DNA of 64,000 nt, taken from contig NZ_FNVG01000009.1 in the NCBI RefSeq assembly GCF_900107935.1, forward strand, positions 116,083 to 180,082. The letters are read 5' to 3'. The first letter of the stretch is position 1. Each line of letters begins with the position of its first letter. Positions 17,536-25,701 of this stretch are shown here, piece by piece. The DNA is from Vibrio hangzhouensis. GTDB taxonomy: Bacteria > Pseudomonadota > Gammaproteobacteria > Enterobacterales > Vibrionaceae. Both the position numbers and the translations under genes were made by a program. A model generated the notes under the pieces. The model was not told where the DNA came from, searched no databases, and saw nothing but the letters and a program-made list of their open reading frames with translations.

Positions 17536-18291
17536 TTAATCTCTAACTCGAATATTTGAAGACTGTGTTCCTTTAATAATAGTTACGCTAGGTGGAGCTA
17601 CGTATCTTGTTTTTGCGACAGGCATATCTTTTTGCTGCGGATTTCTCAACGCCAGTTGAACCTCTCCTTCGCTTTGCGCTGTCATCAATTTTTCGGCTTC
17701 TTTAGGTGTAACCTCAAGGGTAACAGCTCTAACAATTACTGGCTTGTTGTCATTGGTACGAGCGGTCTGGTCAACGGCAAGCACTTTTATATTCCTTAAC
17801 ACCGTTTTTGATGACGACCGAGTTTTGGAAACCTTTTTGGTGTGGATAATATCCACCTTATTTCCAGGTAATAGAAATCCTGCGACACCAATAACATCAT
17901 TAACTCGAATTGTGACCGCTCTTTTATTTTCACCTATTACGGCTGCAAGTGTAGAACCTTCTCCAGGTAAAGCAGTGCGAGACCTGTGTACAATTTCGCC
18001 TTTGAACAAAGTTGCTTTGGCAACTTTGCCAATTAGTTCGTCAACACTTGCAAAGTGATCATTATCATTTTTCCAGTCCGTTTCGAGTAGCCTGACTGAC
18101 AAGTGTTTTGGCTCTATAACTGTTCCAATTAATATTTGCTGCTCAACCACCACTACCGGTACACGTTCCACTACCTCCTGCACCACTTCCGGTTGAACTT
18201 GCTGATCCATCCATTTTTTTGCAAAGAATACTGCCGCCAGCCCTAAAGCCACGGAGAACAATAAAAGTAAAAAGACTTGTGAACGACTCAT
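17536..18291 (-). CDS. rcpC: Flp pilus assembly protein RcpC/CpaB
   Basis: 251 aa from ATG 18291 (GGAGG eight bases upstream; 18312 would overlap the preceding gene more). N-terminal membrane anchor (QVFLLLLFSVALGLAAVFFA), then a SAF-type domain: QQILIGTVIEPKHLSVRLLETDW and KGEIVHRSRTALPGEGSTLAAVIGENKRAVTIRVNDVIGVAGFLLPGNKVDIIHT, which matches CpaB. It is a periplasmic/membrane component linked to the secretin. Confidence 0.92.
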   Translation of the reverse strand: MSRSQVFLLLLFSVALGLAAVFFAKKWMDQQVQPEVVQEVVERVPVVVVEQQILIGTVIEPKHLSVRLLETDWKNDNDHFASVDELIGKVAKATLFKGEIVHRSRTALPGEGSTLAAVIGENKRAVTIRVNDVIGVAGFLLPGNKVDIIHTKKVSKTRSSSKTVLRNIKVLAVDQTARTNDNKPVIVRAVTLEVTPKEAEKLMTAQSEGEVQLALRNPQQKDMPVAKTRYVAPPSVTIIKGTQSSNIRVRD

Positions 18292-18295
18292 GATA

Positions 18296-19642
18296 TCAAC
18301 CTCCCATTCCATCGGAAGTAAAGTAGAGGCGCCATGCAGCCTCTAACACCGTGTTGGTTATTACGCTTTCCCTTTCTTCAAAGCTAATGATGTCACGACA
18401 TATCCCTACAACGTCTTTTGGTATACATGGGTAAAATGGCACACCATGGCTTTCGTGTAAGGATAGTAGAAATCTCAGTGCTGCGGGAGAAGACTCAATA
18501 TTATTTGATCTACATACATTTTCTATCAGGTCAAAATAGTCTTTTTCAAGCAAAGGAAAAAATTCCACCTTATAACCAAGACGCCTCAAAAACGCTGGGT
18601 CTCCAATTTCGAGTGGGTTCAAGTTTGTTGAAAAAGCGAGTGTTAACACAAAAGGAATCGAAGCTTGCTGACCACTAGGTAACACCAAATGGTCAATAGA
18701 ATATTCCATAGGGACAATCCATCTATTCAGAAGCGCATCTACAGAAATCGCTTGTCTTCCCAAATCATCAATAATAAGCAATCCGTTATTTGCTAACATC
18801 TGGAGAGGAGCCAACCATACTCGATTATGCTCAGAGTGATTCACTTCCAACATTTCTAAAGTCAGTTCACCACCAACCTGTATGTTTGGTCTTTCGCACA
18901 AGGTCCAACGCCTGTCGTATTGCTGATTGAAATGGATAGTTTGTGCCGTTTCGTTATTATCAACTCTCTTATGATGAAGTTCAGAAAACACTTTGACAAT
19001 ATTCCCCGAAGTGTAGACTGCATAAGGTATATATACAGAGGTATCAAAAGCATTAAGTAATTGCGCGGCGACAAAACTCTTCCCAGTACCTGCGTGACCA
19101 TATAGTAAGAGTGCCCTTCCAGAGTTCAGTGCAGGTCCCAATATGGGCACCATATATTCGGATCCGTATATACCTCTGAGAGCGTTTTCAATGTGTTCTC
19201 TGTTAATATTGTTCTTTTTAATATCTTGTAGCTTAACAATGTGACTATAATCAGCCAGTGATACTGGCGCTGGACCAATGTAAGCGTCTTTAAGAAAAGC
19301 AATTTCGGCTTCCTGCATACCCGCAGAAGAGAGCCCAAATAAAACATGATTTTTGCTGGAAGATTGATGCAACTGCAGGTCGTTATGATTTTTCTGATAT
19401 ACCTCGATAAGAGAACGCTTTCTTAGCGACTGCATTAGCTCTTCGATCAAATGAGTGCTCAAGCCTAACAAACGGGACAGCTCTAAATAATCAGCTTTGA
19501 CCTCGTGCGCCAAATGTTTCAATAATAAGTTCTCTAATACAACGACTGGAACATTTAGAGACTCCATAGACGTCGGCACGCCAGGCGCTTCGATCTGCGG
19601 TTTGAGTTGTGGGCGATTTAAAGATGAAGTGATAGCATTCAT
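18296..19642 (-). CDS. AAA+ ATPase embedded in the Tad operon
   Basis: 448 aa, no signal peptide, so cytoplasmic. The N-terminal ~125 residues are helical with a possible winged-helix-like part (LLKHLAHEVKADYLELSRLLGLSTHLIEELMQSLRKRSLIEVY), then a AAA+ core: Walker A LLYGHAGTGKSF (~174-185), Walker B NGLLIIDDLGRQ (~286-297), sensor-1 like TLAFSTNLNP (~338), and an Arg-containing PAFLRRLGYKVEF (~352). It is not one of the standard Tad components and differs from TadA and TadZ. It overlaps nothing but lies 4 bp upstream of rcpC and 18 bp after tadV, so it is co-expressed with the pilus. Role unknown; ATP-dependent remodelling or regulation is inferred. Confidence 0.8.
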   Translation of the reverse strand: MNAITSSLNRPQLKPQIEAPGVPTSMESLNVPVVVLENLLLKHLAHEVKADYLELSRLLGLSTHLIEELMQSLRKRSLIEVYQKNHNDLQLHQSSSKNHVLFGLSSAGMQEAEIAFLKDAYIGPAPVSLADYSHIVKLQDIKKNNINREHIENALRGIYGSEYMVPILGPALNSGRALLLYGHAGTGKSFVAAQLLNAFDTSVYIPYAVYTSGNIVKVFSELHHKRVDNNETAQTIHFNQQYDRRWTLCERPNIQVGGELTLEMLEVNHSEHNRVWLAPLQMLANNGLLIIDDLGRQAISVDALLNRWIVPMEYSIDHLVLPSGQQASIPFVLTLAFSTNLNPLEIGDPAFLRRLGYKVEFFPLLEKDYFDLIENVCRSNNIESSPAALRFLLSLHESHGVPFYPCIPKDVVGICRDIISFEERESVITNTVLEAAWRLYFTSDGMGG

Positions 19643-19660
19643 AGTTTTCTCTCCACCGAG

Positions 19661-20158
19661 TTAGTTTAGAACCAAGTAAGCTAGGACAATAGATGGGGCA
19701 AAAGGTACCTGAAAAATCATAGGCTTAATCACAGCGGAGCGTTGTAAGCGCCCATAGACATTTGAAGCTATGTAGTTCCTTGTTAACGAGTGGAATCCCT
19801 GACTGGAGCGAGCAACAGCTAAAAGCACATAAAAACTACTTACTATCGCACCTACTAACACAATATTGATGTACAACTGTCCTACGTTATCCACTGCAAC
19901 CAGAAAACTGAGAACCGCAATCAATTTGACGTCTCCGGCAGACATAGCACCAATGAGATAAAGAATAAATCCGATACTAAAACCTGTGAGTAATCCCCAT
20001 ACGTGACTCAATGGTATAGATGTAATTCCACCATTCACTGTAACTAAATTAAGAAAAACGACGAGTAAAAGTAGCACCAGAATATTATTGGGAATTCTGT
20101 TCTCTCGGAGATCATATACAGCTAATATTATAAGCAACGTCCATATTGCTACTGACAT
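19661..20158 (-). CDS. tadV: Flp prepilin peptidase TadV/CpaA
   Basis: 165 aa polytopic A24-family aspartic peptidase that cleaves Flp and the TadE/F/G leaders. Visible elements: first Asp motif in AVYDLRENRIPN (~14-25), second in GAMSAGDVKLIAVLSF (GxGD-like, ~67-82), with hydrophobic helices at ~1-15, 25-42, 55-70, 92-112 and ~150-165. Both catalytic Asp residues are present. GAGG lies seven bases before ATG 20158. It is second in the operon, separated from flp by a hairpin. Confidence 0.92.
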   Translation of the reverse strand: MSVAIWTLLIILAVYDLRENRIPNNILVLLLLVVFLNLVTVNGGITSIPLSHVWGLLTGFSIGFILYLIGAMSAGDVKLIAVLSFLVAVDNVGQLYINIVLVGAIVSSFYVLLAVARSSQGFHSLTRNYIASNVYGRLQRSAVIKPMIFQVPFAPSIVLAYLVLN

Positions 20159-20179
20159 AGGGATACCTCAAAGAGCAAA

Positions 20180-20195
20180 GGGAGCCGAAGCCCCC
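20180..20195 (-). promoter_or_regulatory. Stable TTCG hairpin between flp and tadV
   Basis: On the minus strand GGGGGC-TTCG-GCTCCC forms a 6-bp stem capped by a UUCG tetraloop and is followed by TTTGCTCTTT. It may partly terminate transcription or protect the flp 3' end, so that the major pilin is made in excess over the assembly proteins. Function is inferred. Confidence 0.5.
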
Positions 20196-20234
20196 TGAGA
20201 GTATTATTTAGGGTGGCCTAAAGTCCGAACTGAA

Positions 20235-20423
20235 TTACGTCGCACTTGAAGAGGCATTTTCAGCATCTGAGATAACATTTTCTACAGCTGCACCAAGCTC
20301 AGCCCAAGGGTCGGTCGCAATTAGTGCCGACACGACTAGTGCTCCGCCCAATACATATTCAACAACCGAAAGACCTTCTTCCTCTTTCATAAAATCAACA
20401 ATCAGCGTTTTAATAGATGACAT
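20235..20423 (-). CDS. flp: Flp major pilin
   Basis: 62 aa prepilin from ATG 20423 (AGGAG ending seven bases upstream; an upstream in-frame TTG at 20429 has no spacing). Leader MSSIKTLIVDFMKEEEG, cleavage expected after the Gly, then LSVVEYVLGGALVVSALIAT, with the Flp-type Glu-Tyr pair at mature positions 5-6. A short polar tail follows. It is the structural subunit of the Tad (type IVb) pilus used in surface adherence and the first gene of the operon. Confidence 0.95.
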   Translation of the reverse strand: MSSIKTLIVDFMKEEEGLSVVEYVLGGALVVSALIATDPWAELGAAVENVISDAENASSSAT

Positions 20424-20865
20424 GAGCAATCTCCTTTTATCTTCATCTCGATGTACGCATATTCAAATTAGTCAAAAAACAATAAAACATGTTATAAGTT
20501 TTGTGTTTGTTTTTAGCACCTTTTTGCGCAACACAAACAGCAACTAATTTATAAAATGAACTAAAAGATCACATATGAAATAAACTTTAGTTTAGATTAT
20601 CATGCCTATTAAGCATATCTTCTCTAGTTAACTTCTAAACCAAGAGACTTAATTTCAAGACGCTGTGATTTATTTATCCATCAATTGCCCTACTATAGGA
20701 ACTCTTGCTATTGTTATCTAAACCTGTAATTTTGAAGGATGTATTACTTGTGAGACAAAGATCGATTTCTTTAGCATTTTCTTGCCTATTGAGTGGCAAA
20801 TTAATTACAAGTGGCTAGACTAAGTACATAGTTTAGGGTGCTTGTCGCAAATTTGAGAGGGTTCT
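20424..20865. other. Divergent promoter region of the tad operon and AraC-type regulator
   Basis: 442 bp, very AT-rich, no supported ORF. It contains an inverted repeat near 20499-20544 (TTTGTGTTTG ... CAACACAAAC) that could be a regulator site. I could not assign -10/-35 elements with confidence on either strand. Confidence 0.5.
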
Positions 20866-21639
20866 ATGGCTTATTGGCTTGGAAAGTCGAGTATTTTTCT
20901 TCCTAGTTCTTTGAGAAACTTTTTAGTCGCTCACTATTCAGTTGTGGATGCTTTGGCCGATGTCTCTGTAATAACAGAACATTCTGTTGAATATTGCTTT
21001 TTTCTTGCCGATCAGAATGTAGATGAACGCCTATTAATGATGACGCTTCGTATCTGCAAGAACCTCAATAAGAAACTGATACTATTTCATTATTCATCGA
21101 TTCCCAAGCACTACTTGGACGAGGAGCTGATTTTTGGTAGCGTCTGCCTATGTGATCACAATCCAATGAAGTCACTTACTTTAATCGACGCCAAGTTGAA
21201 TTCCTTAAACCTCACAGCTAACCGTGATACTGATATGTTGCAGCCACACGAAGAGCAGTCGCCATTTTCACACAATATGAATGATGAGATCGTGAATACA
21301 ATGCTTAGCTACATTGACAGTCACTTTACCTCTCAAATTAGAGAGCAAGACGTTGCGAGGCACTGCCACCTATCTGTTTCCTATTTCTCTAGGGTTTTCC
21401 ATAAAAAAGTTGGGCAGAATTTCAGAGATTACGTTTGTAACAAAAGAATTGAACTGGCGAAAAAACTATTGAGAGAAAAATCAAGTCAACAGATCTCGTC
21501 AATTGCCTTTCAATCTGGTTTTAATGATTTATCTTATTTTTCGAGAATGTTTAAAAAGAAAACTGGCATGAGTCCCAGTACCTTCAGACAGTTCAAAGGC
21601 GCTCTAGAGTTAGATGTAAGCAAGAACACAGACTCTTAA
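20866..21639 (+). CDS. AraC-family transcriptional regulator, divergent from tad operon
   Basis: 257 aa. The C-terminal ~100 residues are an AraC/XylS double helix-turn-helix: YIDSHFTSQIREQDVARHCHLSVSYFSRVFHKKVGQNFRDYV and AKKLLREKSSQQISSIAFQSGFNDLSYFSRMFKKKTGMSPSTFR, with the family signature in the second HTH. The N-terminal ~130 residues are not a typical cupin; alternating strands and helices (CFFLADQNVDERLLMMTLRI, KKLILFHYSS) suggest a degenerate receiver-like fold, which is inference. GAGAGGG lies four bases before the ATG. Its divergent position makes it the likely local regulator of the Tad pilus operon. Confidence 0.85.
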   Translation: MAYWLGKSSIFLPSSLRNFLVAHYSVVDALADVSVITEHSVEYCFFLADQNVDERLLMMTLRICKNLNKKLILFHYSSIPKHYLDEELIFGSVCLCDHNPMKSLTLIDAKLNSLNLTANRDTDMLQPHEEQSPFSHNMNDEIVNTMLSYIDSHFTSQIREQDVARHCHLSVSYFSRVFHKKVGQNFRDYVCNKRIELAKKLLREKSSQQISSIAFQSGFNDLSYFSRMFKKKTGMSPSTFRQFKGALELDVSKNTDS

Positions 21640-21832
21640 AAACGAGCGATTCAACCAGCGTCTGTAAACACCTCCATTCAAGTAGGTCAGATTTCTTCTG
21701 CACCAAGCGTGACGCCGATCTCTCACCCCTAACATCTCATCCTCTACTCATTCATTTTGGGATGATCTATTCCCTACAACTTCAGTCAATAATCGCGAAT
21801 ACCCTACTGAATAATTACAATAAGGACATCGT

Positions 21833-23857
21833 GTGAAAATGGTTAAAACGTTAGTTTCAATATCAGTGGCCAGTGCCTTAATGTTGGGCTGCGCTAGTGA
21901 ATCGACAGCGCCTTCGGAACAAAATTCACCTCTCGTTTATAGTTGCGAACAGTCAAATATTGATACCGCAGACGACCTGCGTATTTATCAGGTCATGGTC
22001 GAGAGCTTTGTTAATGGAAACCCAAGTATTGGTCACGGAACCGGTTATGGTACCAGCCATCATATGGGCGATATTCAAGGTATCATTGACTCACTGGACT
22101 ATATTCAATCTCTTGGGATGAACGGTATTTGGCTCACTCCCATTTTCCACTCTATCCCTATTGAAAATCAGGACCACTGGGCAGATCGTCTGGACGCCAC
22201 AGGCTATTTCGCAACAGACTACTTTAGTATCGACCCGCGTTTTGGCACCTTAGACGATGCTAAAACGCTGGTGGAGGAAGCCCACAAGCGAGGCCTTTAC
22301 GTCTTCTTCGATGGCGTCTTTGGTCATCATAAAAGTAATGTGGTCCCTTCGCCAACCGGCTTAACACCGGTTGGTGAGGATAACCCGGTAAGTTACCCAG
22401 AAAGCCTCCCCTTCTTTAAAGAAGTGGCACAGTATTGGATTAAAGAACTAAAAATTGATGGTTGGCGCCTCGACCAGGCTTACCAAGTCCCACCACAGGC
22501 CTGGACCGAAATCAGGCAGGCTGTCGATCAAGCATCTCAATCTGTAACGTATGTTAATAGCGAAGGCCAAACAGTAAATCCTCTGGGCTACATGGTGGCT
22601 GAGATCTGGGCCGGCGAAAACCGAATCATCGAAACAGGGTATGGCTCAGAAGCTGCGCCAGCACTGTGCTCTGCTTTTGACTTCCCGGTTCGCTATCGCC
22701 TGGTAGAGACATTCGCGGTTAATGAGTCTGGTATAGGTGGACGCGGTGGTGAATGGCTAGCGGAAGGAATGAACTTACACGCCTTGTATCCGTCACATGC
22801 TAAACCAAACTTAATGATAGGAAATCATGATCTGGTTCGTTTCGGAGATCTCCTCGAGCGTGGCAACATCACCACCCCGGCAGAAGATGAGTACTGGCAG
22901 CGCTATAAAGCAGCGTTCTCATTTCAGGCGGCATACACTGGCCCCATCACAACTTATTATGGCGATGAAATCGGCGATGAGTTGGCAGGGTTTGCTGATC
23001 GCGTCGAATCAGATTGCGCCATTATCGGCCAATGTGACGATCACGTTGCGCGCACAAGCGGTCAAGTAGAAGGTGTCAATACCACACTCAACACTAAGCA
23101 AAGTGAGCTCAGACAATATGTGGCTGAGTTGATGAACCTGCGTGTAAACCACCCCGCTCTTTCTAAAGGTACCCGAACCAACGTTGTAGCCGACAACATG
23201 ACTTATGCTGATGTAAAGCAACATCAAGATGAATCGGTTCTCTATATCGTCAACATTTCTGCAGATACGCGCACTATATCATTGTCTGATACCCAGCTAG
23301 CCTCTTTAGGTAGCCTCACCGATCTACAGGATCAGCAATCAATCGCATTGGAGTCAGGTAACTACAGTATTCCGCTATCTCCCTATCAGGGCCGATTCTT
23401 ACGAATCGATGAGCCAAGTGGCGAGCTACCTGTGCCCGTAATAGCCGAAGGAAGTTCCGGGGACTCAGATCCATTCATGAGTGCCTGTGACAACCCTACC
23501 GTATTAGAATCAGGTCCTATCTCTGAAACGCTATATGTCGTCGGAGATTTCAGTGATTCTGGTTGGACTCACCAACCAAGCCGCGCCTTTGAGTACAAGG
23601 GAAACGGTGTTTATCAAGTGGTGGCGTCAGAAAGTCCCGGCAGCTACCGTATGCAATATTCTTCCGCAACCTGGGATCCTCAGTTTACTGCTGAAGGTCT
23701 GAGTCTAAAACTGGGACAAGAGAACACATTAGAATATGGTGGCTATGGAAAAGATACCACCATTACGCTCATGGAACCTGGGAATTATGTCTGGAGTCTG
23801 AAGTTTGATGCATCAGGAGAGCCGCTAACCCTGTTAGCTGCAAAATGTGGCGATTAA
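21833..23857 (+). CDS. GH13 alpha-amylase-family lipoprotein
   Basis: 674 aa from GTG 21833 (AGGA six bases upstream; ATG 21839 is the alternative). Lipobox LMLGC (Cys ~20). (beta/alpha)8 GH13 catalytic domain with regions I (DGVFGHH ~160), II (GWRLDQAY, nucleophile Asp ~214), III (AEIWAGE, acid/base Glu ~257) and IV (IGNHDLVRF, Asp ~331). The usual region I DxxxNH is changed to DGVFGHH. Beta-sandwich C-terminal domain to ~530, then an extra ~110-residue domain (LYVVGDFSDSGWT...) resembling starch/glycogen-binding modules. It is predicted to cleave alpha-glucans at the cell surface or in the periplasm. Exact specificity is not readable. Confidence 0.88.
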   Translation: MKMVKTLVSISVASALMLGCASESTAPSEQNSPLVYSCEQSNIDTADDLRIYQVMVESFVNGNPSIGHGTGYGTSHHMGDIQGIIDSLDYIQSLGMNGIWLTPIFHSIPIENQDHWADRLDATGYFATDYFSIDPRFGTLDDAKTLVEEAHKRGLYVFFDGVFGHHKSNVVPSPTGLTPVGEDNPVSYPESLPFFKEVAQYWIKELKIDGWRLDQAYQVPPQAWTEIRQAVDQASQSVTYVNSEGQTVNPLGYMVAEIWAGENRIIETGYGSEAAPALCSAFDFPVRYRLVETFAVNESGIGGRGGEWLAEGMNLHALYPSHAKPNLMIGNHDLVRFGDLLERGNITTPAEDEYWQRYKAAFSFQAAYTGPITTYYGDEIGDELAGFADRVESDCAIIGQCDDHVARTSGQVEGVNTTLNTKQSELRQYVAELMNLRVNHPALSKGTRTNVVADNMTYADVKQHQDESVLYIVNISADTRTISLSDTQLASLGSLTDLQDQQSIALESGNYSIPLSPYQGRFLRIDEPSGELPVPVIAEGSSGDSDPFMSACDNPTVLESGPISETLYVVGDFSDSGWTHQPSRAFEYKGNGVYQVVASESPGSYRMQYSSATWDPQFTAEGLSLKLGQENTLEYGGYGKDTTITLMEPGNYVWSLKFDASGEPLTLLAAKCGD

Positions 23858-23875
23858 GGGCAAAAATACTACTAG

Positions 23876-23915
23876 CCACAGTAACAAATAGCCTTTGGGC
23901 TACTTGTTACCGTGG
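23876..23915. terminator. Shared hairpin between convergent genes
   Basis: CCAC-GTAACAAATAGCC / GGGCTACTTGTTAC-GTGG with TTT loop; nearly perfect. It lies 19 bp after the GH13 stop, and its distal arm overlaps the last codons of the minus-strand membrane-protein gene. No long T-tract. Confidence 0.6.
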
Positions 23916-25450
23916 TTACTATATATGAAATAATCTAGGTCATCTGCCGGCATTTTGATGTGGAACTCATAAGTTGATAGTTTCTGGGCAATGTTGGTAT
24001 CTTCCATGAGTAGCGTTAGACTGTGCGTAGAGTTGTCCTTTTGATGGGCGAAAATAATGATCTTAGGCTTATAGTCTAATAAGTCACGAAAAACCAAAGA
24101 CCTAATATTTTCAATGTGCGCCTGTTGACTAGCACTTGAAGCGTCATAATTAACTTCTGCAGGAAGCAACCAAAAATTGGGGAAGCTGCTTGCCCATGTT
24201 AGTTTGGAATGCATAACAATAGCATGGTGCGGGTACATAGCTGTTGTTGCGAGAACAAGGATCCCATCGCCCTCTTCGGTCATCTGGCTTAATTCCTCTG
24301 ATAACAGAAGTAACTCTTCATCGACTATCATGTCATCACTCAACTCCTGATTTATCGCAAAGAGTCGATCGACAGACGGTTTGAACATGAAGAGGTCTAT
24401 GCTTCTGAAGTATGGGGCATGTAAAAAAGACAGCGGCACTAGCGAGATGATTAGTAAAATCATGTTGATTGTTCTTTTACCAGCAACAAGCCCCTTTATT
24501 GCGATGATACCTGCGCTGTATAACATCGTGGATGAAAGAGTGATGGCTGGTATTAAATGATAGCCAAACCCTGTTCCAGCAGAAGCATAAGCAACCAATG
24601 TCGCTAATATTCCTATAGCTAATAAAACTACATACTCTGACTCCCACTTAATCCCGCGCATAAAGATATAACAAGGTAGGACAGTAATAGCCAAACCAGA
24701 AGCGACCGACACAAGCTCTGATTTACTGGTCTTATATTGCGTATAATAATCAAAAGAAATGGGAATGATGGTGTAAATATAGCCACTATTAAAATAGTAA
24801 ACCGAGAATATATAAAAGATGCCCCACATGGATATAAGAAGCACATCTTTATACCTTATGGTTATTCGGCCTTTCCATATCATCATAAACTCTATGAGGA
24901 ACATGACAACAAGGTACTGTGGTTTGAGGCAGAAACCAATAGCAGCTACCAAGGTCGACATCAGTCTAACAAGACCATACCGGGTAGCAGGTCCTGATGA
25001 CCAGACATTGCAGATATAAACAACGAGTCCAGCAGCAACAAAATGTTCTCTTTGAGAGTATGCCAACGGATAAATAGTAAACAGAGCTAACGAAGCACAA
25101 AAAGTAATCAGTAATGCGTTTTTTGACACAAGACGCAACAGCTGATACACCAAAAACAAGCAAATAAGGAAGTATATTGTCGTGCCAATACGAATAGCCG
25201 ATATATCACTTAACAACCCCATATCACTCGGAGTCAAAAATAGCTTATATAAGTAAACAATGAGAGGTGGATTTACTTCATAAAAATCAGCATACAACTC
25301 CTTCCATCCAGTATTTTTAGCCATGTATACGAGAAATGCCACATCGCTATTTATCTCAAATAATGTGACATAAAGTGTAGTAAAAATAGAAACGAACACT
25401 ATTAAGCATACGTACATCACTTTAACTAAGTATCTGCGGTTTGCTTCCAT
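23900..25450 (-). CDS. Polytopic membrane protein, GT-C glycosyltransferase-like
   Basis: 516 aa with about ten hydrophobic helices across residues ~10-345 and a soluble C-terminal domain (~360-516). The first extracytoplasmic loop reads YVTLFEINSDVAFLVYMAKN ... YADFYEVNPPLIVYLYKLF; an acidic residue and a conserved NPP shortly after helix 1 resemble PMT/ArnT-type GT-C enzymes that use polyprenyl-phosphate sugars. The match is loose and I do not recognise the exact family. It is a single gene, convergent with the GH13 lipoprotein. Codon usage looks AT-richer than its neighbours. Confidence 0.6.
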   Translation of the reverse strand: MEANRRYLVKVMYVCLIVFVSIFTTLYVTLFEINSDVAFLVYMAKNTGWKELYADFYEVNPPLIVYLYKLFLTPSDMGLLSDISAIRIGTTIYFLICLFLVYQLLRLVSKNALLITFCASLALFTIYPLAYSQREHFVAAGLVVYICNVWSSGPATRYGLVRLMSTLVAAIGFCLKPQYLVVMFLIEFMMIWKGRITIRYKDVLLISMWGIFYIFSVYYFNSGYIYTIIPISFDYYTQYKTSKSELVSVASGLAITVLPCYIFMRGIKWESEYVVLLAIGILATLVAYASAGTGFGYHLIPAITLSSTMLYSAGIIAIKGLVAGKRTINMILLIISLVPLSFLHAPYFRSIDLFMFKPSVDRLFAINQELSDDMIVDEELLLLSEELSQMTEEGDGILVLATTAMYPHHAIVMHSKLTWASSFPNFWLLPAEVNYDASSASQQAHIENIRSLVFRDLLDYKPKIIIFAHQKDNSTHSLTLLMEDTNIAQKLSTYEFHIKMPADDLDYFIYSNHGNK

Positions 25451-25632
25451 TTTCCCTCTGGCCAGATTGCGCTGGTCACTCTTCCCTTTATATCTATATA
25501 GCCCAGATTAACCACTACCACCACAGAGCGTGTAGCTTTCGTTCTATTGGTCACATATACGTTGAACTACTGACCTAATAACTCATCCATTGAGCACCTG
25601 AGCAGTAAAACTGATATGAAAGTTGGTTGATT

Positions 25633-25670
25633 CAAAACGAAAAACGCCACCAGCATTACACTGATGGCGT
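25633..25670 (-). terminator. Rho-independent terminator of the GAPDH-type gene
   Basis: On the minus strand ACGCCATCAG / CTGGTGGCGT with a TGTAATG loop, followed by TTTTCGTTTTG. Confidence 0.85.
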
Positions 25671-25701
25671 CGCGGAAACATCTTAATCTTGGTATCTTCG
25701 A

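Noticed and set aside
7871..20423. Tad locus as a genomic island
   Set aside because: No integrase, tRNA end, direct repeats or transposase at either edge; base composition could not be computed here.
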